Shown here: positions 13,471 through 24,600 of the stretch, in pieces
Numbering within the stretch: position 1 is the first letter of the stretch
How the letters are laid out: every line of letters starts with the position of its first letter
Source: Diadema setosum
Lineage: Eukaryota > Echinodermata > Echinoidea > Diadematoida > Diadematidae
Assembly: GCF_964275005.1 (NCBI RefSeq)
Contig: NC_092698.1
Coordinates: forward strand, 28,534,447 to 28,598,446
Reading direction: 5' to 3'
DNA length: 64,000 nt
Translations under genes and position numbers: made by a program
Notes under the pieces: model-generated
The model's database searches: none
Told to the model about the DNA's origin: nothing
The model's input: the letters and a program-made list of their open reading frames with translations, nothing else

Positions 13471-14030
13471 TTTGACGAATTCATGCCTCTCAGGATCACA
13501 GCAGATTACTGTACACAAAAATAAAACAAAACAGTACAAACGTACAACATTAGCTCGTGATGGTTAATTTTGTCTTTGGCACCGCATCCCTATTTATGGA
13601 CATGAGCGAAGGTATAATTCATTAATTGACAATTCAGTAACATTTGATATGACACTGAAAAAGAATGCTGCAAAATCTCTTTTTTTTCATGTCATCATGG
13701 TCTTCTGTTTGATCGTGTGCTTGTGTTTGTTTTGCTTTAAAAAATGAAACATTTTGTCTAAGAAAAAAGGGACACACCTCTGTTACGACAGACGATGAAG
13801 CAGAGAGAGAGAGAAAAAAAAAAGTGGTAGCAGCGCGTCATTGATGCCTTGCCAGGTGTAACAGTACATAGTATGTACACAAGCAGACATACTGTATGTG
13901 CAGGTGGATGAAAACTTGCAAGTGGTCAGAGTACAACAGTACAATACTCGTAATGGGTCGTGACAGCTTGAGTCACTTACACGAGGAGTCCCGTCTTGAT
14001 ATGAATTATTCATGACAGATTCTGTAGCAG

Positions 14031-14049
14031 CCAATGAAAGAAAGCCAAG
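14031..14049 (+). promoter_or_regulatory. ERSE-like motif upstream of LMAN1
   Basis: CCAAT, nine bases, then CCAAG: the layout of the ER stress response element (CCAAT-N9-CCACG) with one mismatch in the second half. It lies about 280 bp before the LMAN1 start codon. A separate CCACG is at 14073-14077. Vertebrate LMAN1 is induced by the unfolded protein response through ATF6/XBP1, so the position makes sense, but the match is imperfect and the transcription start is unknown. Confidence 0.4.
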
Positions 14050-14329
14050 TTGGCAAACTGAGTTCCTTCCTCCCACGGTAGTCCCCTAGAAATATCGAAA
14101 TATCTGCTTATTAAAACGTCAGATAAAGTAACCAAGGCCCTACTTTACAGGGAGGTAATATTTGAGGCCTGAATTTGACGAATATTTTTCTCTGAAAATG
14201 TACAGCCAGACAACAAAACCATCAGCAGCTGTTTACGTATGTAAATAAGGTCAATTAATTAGCATAAAGGAGACCTGCAAAATGCATGTGTTTTCTCGGC
14301 CGTAACCCCTCAAGCAAACTTCCTACAAT

Positions 14330-14495
14330 ATGGCGAGGTACGAAGTGATCTCCTTCAGCATTTTCTTGCTAGCGCTGGCAATATCATGCGGTTATGGACA
14401 GTCCCCGTTCAGAAAATTCGAATATAAGTACAGTTTCAAAGGACCTCATCTGATTCAGAAAGACGAAACAGTCCCGTTCTGGCAGTATGGAGGCA
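14330..14495 (+). CDS. LMAN1: LMAN1 exon 1: signal peptide and lectin start
   Basis: Encodes MARYEVISFSIFLLALAISC and the family opening FEYKYSFKGPHLIQKD...VPFW. A hydrophobic core at residues 7-19 and a small-residue stretch before Q24 fit signal peptidase cleavage. Ends in phase 1 at GTAAGT. Confidence 0.95.
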
Positions 14496-17400
14496 GTAAG
14501 TATCGATTGTAATTGTATTTGTCTCCGATTCATCTGACTGCTGAGATTTGTTACTTGTATCGAGTGCTCGGGTGACACCAGCGCAGCCGGAATCGGCCTA
14601 GCGTGCGTGCGCGTGGCAGCTGGCTAGACTAGAGCTCGGCCGCTTCGGCCAGCCAGCGGGGTGAACGATGTTTCGCTGCGAGCCTCCATCGTAATTCGTA
14701 TCATGATTTATGTCCAAGATAAGGAGAGAAATCCAGCTTTTGATTGTTGGTGTGCCAACTGCAAAATAAAATGATAGAGCTTTATAGAGCCCTATTTAGG
14801 CCTAGTGATTTTTTTTTTCTCCTCCGGATTACTATTCTCACTACTTGTCGCAGTTCCCTCTAGCAATGAAATTCGAAAAATATTGGGGGATTTAAGAAAG
14901 GTAGCTAACGCAGGGAACCAACATCTGCAGTAGAGTCTATAATTTATAAAATTACCAAAATGGCATTAAACCGAAACAGCATGTAACGTTAGAAGTAAAC
15001 GTTCCGAGATCGCAAGAATATGATGTTTCTGTTTCCTTTACTGCTTTTATAGTCTTTATCTCTCAGACAGCTTCTATTGTCATCCCTGCCTGCAGTTATG
15101 TAGTGTAGGTATAGGGTTGGACCTACTACTAATCGACCGCCTAATGTTTATTTGCTTGATAAGAATATTTAACACTGAAATTCACGTAAAAAACTTGACC
15201 TATGTGATTGAGAAAATCCAGCTCTATCAAATGCCGTTGTTCCCTTTTCGATTCGAAGTTTCAGTGCAAAAATATCGCCGACGAACTTGCGTGGCCTCGT
15301 TTCAGCTCCTCGCGGTAAATCGCGTTTTTAGGATCGACCGCTGTTTTTGCATTGACAATGCACGTAAACCGAGTTGTATTGAACACCGTGTTGTACGAAG
15401 CTTTTTAGAAGCCTTTTAGAAACTTCCATAGACATTACATTGTGCTGTCATTACGATTCGGTGAAAATATTCATTCGAAATTTTGTCCTCGATTAAAACC
15501 ATTAATGAACAATGAATTATCGCGTTTTCCCACACCATCCTAATCTACATTCAAAGCCAATCCATTCTTATGTGCTTTGCGCGCAGAAAAGTGCGTACTA
15601 AGTGTTCAGTGCGCGAATTATACGCGGTCGGTTTCAATAAGGGTGGTCGATATGTAGTAGGGCTACTATACTAGTATAAGTCTGGATAGAGTCAGAGAGT
15701 ATTTCACACATTATGGTCTGTATTTAATAGTAAAAGATAGAATTTAAGAAACAGCTTGCAACATTAAACTGAGGTATTTGGAAATTCGAGTATCGAGCTA
15801 CCAGGCAACAATCCAATCATACAACAACCTTCACCATTCCATATGTTAGAAACTGTAAACATTTATATTTTGCTCAAGGTGCTGCTGTCATGTGTTAAAC
15901 CATGGCATTGCACTGGTGAAGTACTGGACTCATCCCAATTTACTATAAAACTTAGAAGTGGACATTTTTGCACATTTCACACGTCAGAAAGCACGCCAGA
16001 TTTGTTGCTTGTTATTTGTTACACTGATTTCATGTTTTTATACCACAAAATTAAAAACATGCAAAAGACCTGGCTTGACAAATTACTTGTTGAAAAAGCT
16101 TGAAAATTACTTGTTGGAAAATTTCCACATTTACAGTACATACAAGAAGAACTGCTACCTATAAAAGTTTGATGACATCAAGAAGTAGACCCAGAACTAC
16201 AAATAATATCAGGTTGTTTATTAAGTAGGACTAGGAGAAAGAAGTGTGAGTCCCTTGTAATAAGCCAGAGTACAACTCTTATCAGCAAAAGAAAAAAAGA
16301 AAGAAAGAAAGGAAGAAAAAGTGAATAAATGGAGTTTTGAAAAAAAAAAAAAGGGTTGACTGAAGTTTCACTTGCATATCATGTGTATGAAAGATGCAAA
16401 CATGGTGTGTGTCATAGTACTGGTAATCATTTAGCACTTTGCAAATTGTAGAGATCAGTTTTGTCAATTTTCATTTACAGAATGAAGGGGATATAATACT
16501 AGCTATGTTATAACTTTACATGTAGAGAGATACATTTGTAAGTGTATACAGACAGTAGTCAATGTATATCACGTATTGCTGTAACCTTTATCATATACAG
16601 TACACATACTTATCATTTCCTTGATTTTCTCTTTTAGGTGCTTTGGCCAGTGACGATAAAGTGAGGGTTACACCATCAATGAGAAGCAGAAAAGGTATAC
16701 AATCATTTTTATATGAATCAATTACAGTTTCTTTATTATGCTTTTTTTTTTGCACTTTTAATGTATTTTTATGCTTAAATAATCTATTTCTCCTTTTAGT
16801 AATATGTCAAGGCGTCCAGTCGACAGTAACTTTTATTGTACTTGCAATTGGTTTCACATATCTATTGGATATGAGTCTCTTTGTCCTTACTATCTATAGT
16901 GAGTTAAAAAATCTGCAGTGTAGATAGTATACATTCAGAGATTATGCCTTATGGAAAATATGACCATGGCAAGCTAAAACTCAAACATGAACAGTGTACA
17001 ACATTCATGTGGCACGAAAAAAAAAATCAAGAGGGAACATGGAGGGAACTGCAAGATATGAAAAGAGCTCATTGCTGGAAGGCCATCAAAGGAATTTGTG
17101 ACACTGCAACATGTGGTATGGGAGATGGACTCTGCACCATGAGTGATGAGAAAGGGATCATGGTGGCCCATATGGCATCTCTCTCACAGTTGGACTCTTC
17201 TTATCAATCGAGATGGGTAGCTGATTATTTGATAACTTTTAGTGACCTACACATTGTGGGATATACAAAACCAATTCATTATATTATACTAGAGAATAAT
17301 TGATAATCTGCTTTTAGTAGTCTACTTGATAGTCTACTTTTCTTCCATGGGAGACTGATTTTGTTGGGGAGAAAATTATTTCAAATCTTCGTGATTTGAT

Positions 17401-18568
17401 AGGGGTCGCAACAAATGCACCTGCTCATATTTCAAGACTTGTTTAAGCAGTCAAGAAGGCACAGTTCCCCCTGGAAGTATTCTGTATCATCTGTGTACAG
17501 TGGTATTATTGCATGTGTACCTTGTGTGAACTAACCATTTTTTTTTTATGCCTCCGCCACGAAGTGGTGCCGGAGGCATTATATTTTCGGGTTGTCCGTC
17601 CGTCCGTACGTACGTCCGTACGTCCGTACGTACGTCCGTACGTCCGTCCGCTTTCGTTTACGCGATAACTTGAGTAATATTTACTGGAATTTTACCAAAC
17701 TTGGTCCAAGTATGAAGTATGATGGGGCAATTATTTGATTAGATTTTGGGTAAAATCAGCTAAAGGTCAAAGGTCAAAGGTCAAGGTCAAATCATGAAAT
17801 TGTATCCGTTTACGCGATAACTCAAGACTGCATCAAGCAAATTTCACCAAACTTTGTTGGAGGATGATGTATGGTAAAACAATTACTTGATTAGTTTTTC
17901 AGTGAAATCGGACAGAGGTCAAAGGTCAAAGATCAAGGTCAAATCCTAAAATTTATCTTTTTACGTGATAACTCAAAACTGGATGAAGCAGCTTTCACCA
18001 AACTTGGTCCAAGGATGATGTATGATGGGACAATTAGTTGAGTAGATTTTAGTGACATTGGCAAGAGGTCAAAGGTCAAAAGGTCAAGGTCAAATGCTAC
18101 AAATGTTGCAATTTCCCCCATATCTATGCAATGCCCCAAAGTTATTTTCTTGAAACTTGGTGTGGACATGTACTACTGCGTAAAGATTCTCCAGAGAGAG
18201 TTTCATGTCATAAGGTCAAAGGTCAAAAGGTCAAAGGTGAGGTGAAAATGTTGCAATATCACTTTTCTCGCAAATGGTTCAATGTATCTTCGTGGAACTT
18301 GGTAAATATGCATGTACTGACTGGCAGGGATTATCTAGGGAATTTAGGGGTCATGGGTCAATAGTCAGGGGTCAAAGGTCAAGGTCAACTCCTCAACATT
18401 TTATTATGTCCCTCATATACTAGTATATGCAATGCTTGCATTATTAGTTTCAAAACTTAATACATGCATTACCTAATGGAGATTCTCCGGGAAATTTCCA
18501 GCCAGAAGGTCAAAGGTCAGAGGTTTAGGGTCAAAGGCCAGGTTTCAATTCCCCCCCCCCAAAAAAAA

Positions 18569-18621
<53 letters not shown>

Positions 18622-21600
18622 TACCATTATTACACTCTTTCTTCATACCTTGGAAATTACTCAATGCATAAACTAATAAAAAGGTCCATCAGAATTCAAG
18701 TAAAAATTCTCAATTCCCCAAATATGTGTACCTGCACTCTTAAAAAAAATTATAGCAAACCCAGATCAAGACATTTCTGACAGACCTGTCATTCAATATT
18801 TTGCCAGTTATGTGAAACTGTCATGGATTACACATTGTGAAGACATTGTACTATACGCCTATTGGGAGAATCATGCATTATGGCGGAGGCATCAGTCGCC
18901 ATAGCGACATTTCTAGTTTTTTTTTTTTTTTTTAGATAAAGGCATTATTTACCATTTGCAGATGAAACAAAAACCCAGTTTAAGTGCTGAAAAATAGTTT
19001 TAAAATGTGAGTTAGGGATAGAAACAACCAATGTAGAAATTGAATAAGTATGATTAATGTTAAGTATTGTGAAATATACAAAATGTGAACATGAGTTAAT
19101 GGTTTCTGGAATAAAACTGTCAACAGTTATGGTTAATTGAGAAAAAGAATGAAATCTACCTATATTTTAGGCTTTAATGCAAAATTTTATTTGGTAGGAT
19201 GTTTTGTGATACAACTAACCAACACATATGCATCAAATGTGATAACTCGAACATTTTTTAAATCACTGCTCCCAATGGTAAACAGTACCTTTAAGCCTTC
19301 AATTTTGAAGGTTTATTGAAGTTAAATCTTTCTCCTTAGGAAAAAAACACCTTGTCACAGGCCATTCAAATCATGAGTTTTGTCTCCACACAGATTCTAC
19401 TGTGCAGGTGTAGAAGTGAATTAATAGTTAACTAAACTTTAGTGAGGTGTGATGAAACAAACACAGAATTACTTGTGCAAACAAATTTACATATCTCTGT
19501 GTTTTTATGCATTTTATTGAAAGGTGGCTTACTTTTTATACTTACTCAGGGACAATGTGAAAGGAAGAGTACACATTCTCCCATTTTTAGGGACCATAGA
19601 TGTTGGGCTGATGTTTTTGTTAATACTATATTCAATTTAAGTAATGTACAGTATCTTTCAAGTTTATAAATCTCAATTTTCGTTGTTTTTTGTAGAACTT
19701 GACATCAGAAATCCATCAAAATTGCAATTTACCAATGGCAGGCAGGTAGATTTATATCATTAGGCTTAAGACAAAGATCTGTAACAGGAGAAACAAACAA
19801 ACTGTGCCCCTTAATTAAATGTATTAATAGATTGCACAAGCATACCTCTAGAGCTTTTCTATTCCATTCGCAGTCATGTTAGGCATTATTTGTCGCTGTG
19901 GCGCCTTTTGTTGTGTGCTGTTTGCACAAAGTCTCAAGTTCTGTCATATGATATGTGAAGTGTGTCGAGTGGATCCACAGTAGTTATATTATGATGGAAG
20001 TGCAAATATGAAGTGCATGTACTCATTCCCATGGAAATTTCAGACTTCTGTTGTGTGTAAGGGGAGAATTATTGATTCAACTCCTGTAAGTGAACTAGCT
20101 ACTCACCTGTTCACGATTAAGGAGTGCTTAATCAATCAACGGCGTGAAATTCAACATGCCGGTACCCTGTTTCATCAACATACAAGGACACCTAAACCTT
20201 GCTTTGTTTGAACAGACCATGATAGAGATCTGCTGACCTCGGGCTGATGCGGTTACCTTGCAATTTATTAAATCACTTTTGTATTCCAATTTATAGAAAA
20301 AAAAAAAAGGTTTCGTACTGTCCCTCATTTCTCTCTCTACTCTTTCTACCCTAACACAGAAGAGGAATAGATTCATAGTTGCAAATCTTTGCTTGTATTG
20401 TGGCACATGTGTACATGCGTTGTTTGCACCGCTTGATATTGTCAACCCAAGAGATATGTTCTTCATTCTTCCAAAGGATTCATCTGGTCTAAGCGGCAGA
20501 CAGATTTTGACTGGTGGGAAATAGAGGTCATTTTCAAGGTCACTGGCAGAGGTCGTGTCGGAGCAGATGGCCTTGTGAGTAATACGGATTAAGAAATGTT
20601 TACCTGAGCAGACTTCACCGTTCAATATCCATTTTTTCTTTTTGCAATTTACAAATGGGTAATGTAGTGGATATGATTAGATGGCATGTTTATGCTTAAT
20701 GTTGTATTTCAAATACAGTGCACTCCCGTTATAACGAAATGCTCGGGACCTGCAGTTTTCTTTCGTTATAACGAAATTTCGTTATAACCGAACAAATACA
20801 ATATATAACGAAAACAAGGAAACCGCGTACGTATATCATATTCTGTTTGCTGAATACTCATCATACACTCGAAAGCTATGTGAAATGTGATGGGATAACT
20901 GTATTACAATAATAAACGCAAGTTCCCCTCAGAAACTGTGCGTGACATAAGGAGCAAACACACACAGTGATGTGAAACGTTCACCAATGCAGAGATGCTA
21001 TAAATGCTTGTTTCGCTCCGTATTTTCGACAGCAATTTGCATTTCGTTATAACGGAGCACATTTCTTGTGTTTTTCTTTGTCTGTGGCGCTCGGAAAAGA
21101 CTTCGTTATAACGGAAATTTCGCTATAACCGTGTTCGTTATAAGCGAATTTTGTACCATAGACTTTAATGGTGATAATTTTGGGACCAGAAGATTTACTT
21201 CGTTATAACGAAATTTCGTTATAACCGTGTTCGTTGTAACGGGAGTGCACTGTAATTGTGCTGAGGATATGGAGCTTTTAGGCTTTTAGGATATGGAATG
21301 CTTCATTTTGTGCCTGTTGTGTGGCACAATGCCTATGATGAGGTGTGATAGACATCGAGGGAAACTTATTGATTCTCATTAACACTCTGTGATGAGTAAT
21401 GCTTGTGTTTCCTCCCTCGCTGTTGGAAGTGTATTCTTATTGTTAGGAGACTTGGTATGCAGGGAGTCCTTTGAATTCACAGCCAAAGCTGACTGCATGT
21501 TTTTAAGGATCTTGAGTCAAAGATTCTAGAATCAACTGTCTCAAAAGTGCTATCAACATCATGTATGAAAAGGCTGCCAATGGTGGTGACAATGTTAGTC

Positions 21601-24600
21601 TGTGTACAGCTGGTCCCTGTCCTCACTACTCTATACTTGTCTTCTACCCCAGGCCATATGGTTCACCCAGGAGCAAGGGGTCGAGGGCCCAGTGTACGGC
21701 AGCTCTGACAAGTGGATCGGCATGGGTCTCTTCTTTGACTCATTCGACAACGACAACCAGCGCAACAACCCGTACATCCTGGTCATCACCAATGATGGCA
21801 CAAAGCAATATGAGCACCACAACGACGGCCTGATGCAGCAGATGGGAGGGTGCATGAGGGACTTCCGAAACAAACCCTTCCCAGTCCGCGCCAAGGTGGA
21901 ATACTACAAGAACATACTCACTGTGAGTAGGGTCATCTTAAGTGTCTCAGTTTCTCCTTGGGTCATCGGTTTAGTTGCATTGTTGAATAGGAATAAGCAA
22001 TTGAGCATACATGTTGATGCCTGTAAAACTTGTATGGCTAATGATGTAACTGATATTTTAACTTGTATGGCAAGAGAGTGTGCGCATGTGTCTGAGTGTA
22101 CACGAAATGTATACTTACAGGCCATTTGTCTGAAAGGGATGTATGTATGTGTTTGTTTGGATTTCTGTTGTAAAGTTTTAGAGGTAGGAGGCCAGGTATT
22201 AGTGTGCCTCATGTGATGTAGTCTTCATTATAGAGAGATGGAGAAAGTAAAGACTAGATGGATTATACAGTTTGGAGCAAATAAATTACTTTCTTTGGTC
22301 AATAATCTTATGCAGGATAGATTTGTCTGCATTCCCTGTTTGTCTTTTTACTGATTTTCTTATTTCCATTAAAATTTCAGGTATACTTTCACAATGGAAT
22401 GACTGGCAGTGACCATGATTATGAGCTGTGTATGAGATCAGAGAATGTGTATCTACCAAGCAGAGGATACTTTGGCATCTCCGCTGCAACGGGAGGACTT
22501 GCAGGTGAGATGAATTTTTAGGCAACCTTTTTGATGACCTTTTGCTGAATGAAGTGCAATACTCACAGAAATATATAATACATGTTTAATCAAAGGAATT
22601 GTGGCTCACAAGAACAAGTGTGGAAGGTTCCCATAGCATACTGTAAGTTCAATAAAAGATGCACTCAAAAAGATACAGAATTTTGGAAAAATAAAAGTAA
22701 GGTGAATAACCCTTGCAAATGACAGTTGCTGATTTAGCATTTCCTTGATTAAATGTACCACAATGTATGATATACTTGATGACAGTGATTTTGAAAGTTT
22801 AAGAACTTGAAGTGTTTCTCTTAAATCATACTCGAAACTCCAAAAATAGTACCCTCAAGAGAACTAGATAGTGGCCTTTTATAGCTGTAAATGGCATCTG
22901 TGAATTTCTACACTTTGTTCAATCCTCGCACATACAACACACATTTTTGTTGTGATGGTATTGAATTCATGAGTTAACCAATATTCTCAAATTCAAAACT
23001 TTTAATAAATGCAAACAGAGGGAAACTGACCAGAAATATATATGATATCGATGACTTATATGCTGATGGAATCCCATTTTCTGTGTTCATTTTTTCATTC
23101 AAAATAACAACTTGTGAAAACATGACCTAACATGACACAAATACTTTGCATTTAATCTATAAATAAGAAATTGCAAACTTTTGTCATGAAAAAGAGTGAT
23201 AATTCTTTTTCATTCTGTCATTGTGATTCTCACTTGCAAATTCAGCCACGTGGGAAATTGTCTTATAGAACATGTGGTGCATGCAGTATGTATATGAGCT
23301 TTCAATCATAGCACTTCTACAGCCCTGTTACACTTAGTTGAACTTCCTCTGTGAAAAGTTTTCATATATGGCATAGTTAAGTTATCATCTTTAGATACTC
23401 CTCGTATAAATTTTTAGTAAAATATCTCTCAAGAGATAAAATAAATCCAGGCAAAATGATAGAACACATTTGCTACATATTTACTATCTGCTAAAAACCT
23501 GCTGTGTACAGCATGCATGCATGTTGCTCTAACCTTTCTTTTAGAATGCGCCGGTCATTTGTGTGTATGTGTGTGTATGTTTTGCTTTCTTGCCATAAAC
23601 TTTCTCAAATGTGTATAAAGATTGCTTGTGATGTGTCAATTGATAGAATGAAACTTGTAGAAACAATGTGGTCTGAAGGAAAAAATATTGCCAGAACATG
23701 TGATAATATTGCAATTTATATCATCTTTTGTGTTGTTTTCTTGATCTCCAGATGACCATGATGTCATGAAATTCCTAACTCACAGTCTACAGACTCCAGA
23801 ATCTCGGGTATGAATGGAAATTATGCTTTCAGAAAGAATTGGCATTGACAATAATACACATATATATATATACCAGCCATTATCTTCATTTCTTATATGA
23901 GCCAAGTGTCAGTTGTAGTTTTAATATTTAAGCGATCTTATGTTTTGAGACAACAGAATTGAATATCCAATGTTAAAACTTGACTAGTTCATGAGTGATT
24001 TGGATTTTATTCCATTGCATAGTTACATGCAGTCTCACTCTGTTGCCATGGTTGCTTAGCTTATTTCAAACGGTAAATAATTTGTGTACCCACTGTCTCC
24101 CATTTTAGACTGATCAAGATGGATTCATCACAGATGAAGAGGCCAAGAAATTCAAAGATGAGTTTGATGAGTTCCAAGGAAAGCTCCAAAAGCAGAGAGA
24201 AGAGTAAGTACACTGCAGTCAGTTTCTCTCAAAGTGGTTGAATTTAGGGAACCTGTAGGCAGCTGTTTTTGATGAACAAATTGTCAGCTGTGTAGACTGT
24301 ATCTGTGGAGACTGTATAAATGAAAATTGATCAGGCTACTGTTTGCTGTATGACAGTTCAAGAATTCTTCCTATTTATTAGGTGATCCGAGTATCCTCTC
24401 GGATCACCTTCTGTATCTGTACTGATTCTTTGTTTTTCTTCTTCTTTCTCCGCAAAAGTTGTGTATGGATTAGCTCAGAAAGTCCTCTTCCTATCAATGT
24501 CAAAATCATACCATATATGTATCATGTCCCAAAGACGGCAATCGAACTAAAATCAAAGTGATCAGTCGACCGTGACGTCACTATGACGTCATTATATGAA

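Larger units (their letters stand above)
5762..14329. other. BLOC1S6 3' flank and intergenic region to LMAN1
   Basis: No coding exon is supported. The BLOC1S6 3' UTR must start here, but its end is unclear; an AATAAA at 12385-12390 is only one of several weak candidates. The region is a landing zone for small DNA transposons (entries at 6587, 7495, 9651, 11471 and 11899). It also holds GA repeats (12803-12822), an (AT)n-T run at 13434-13473 and T-rich tracts. Confidence 0.5.

Noticed and set aside
16944-17303. 119-codon open frame in LMAN1 intron 2
   Set aside because: No known family motif; it may be a relic of a repeat, but nothing supports a product.
17657-18550. CRISPR-like regularly spaced repeats
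   Set aside because: This is animal nuclear DNA; the repeated unit is ~150 bp without unique spacers and lies within a transposon.
20128-20625. 165-codon open frame on the minus strand
   Set aside because: It is antisense to LMAN1 exon 3, which is secure by homology and splice sites.
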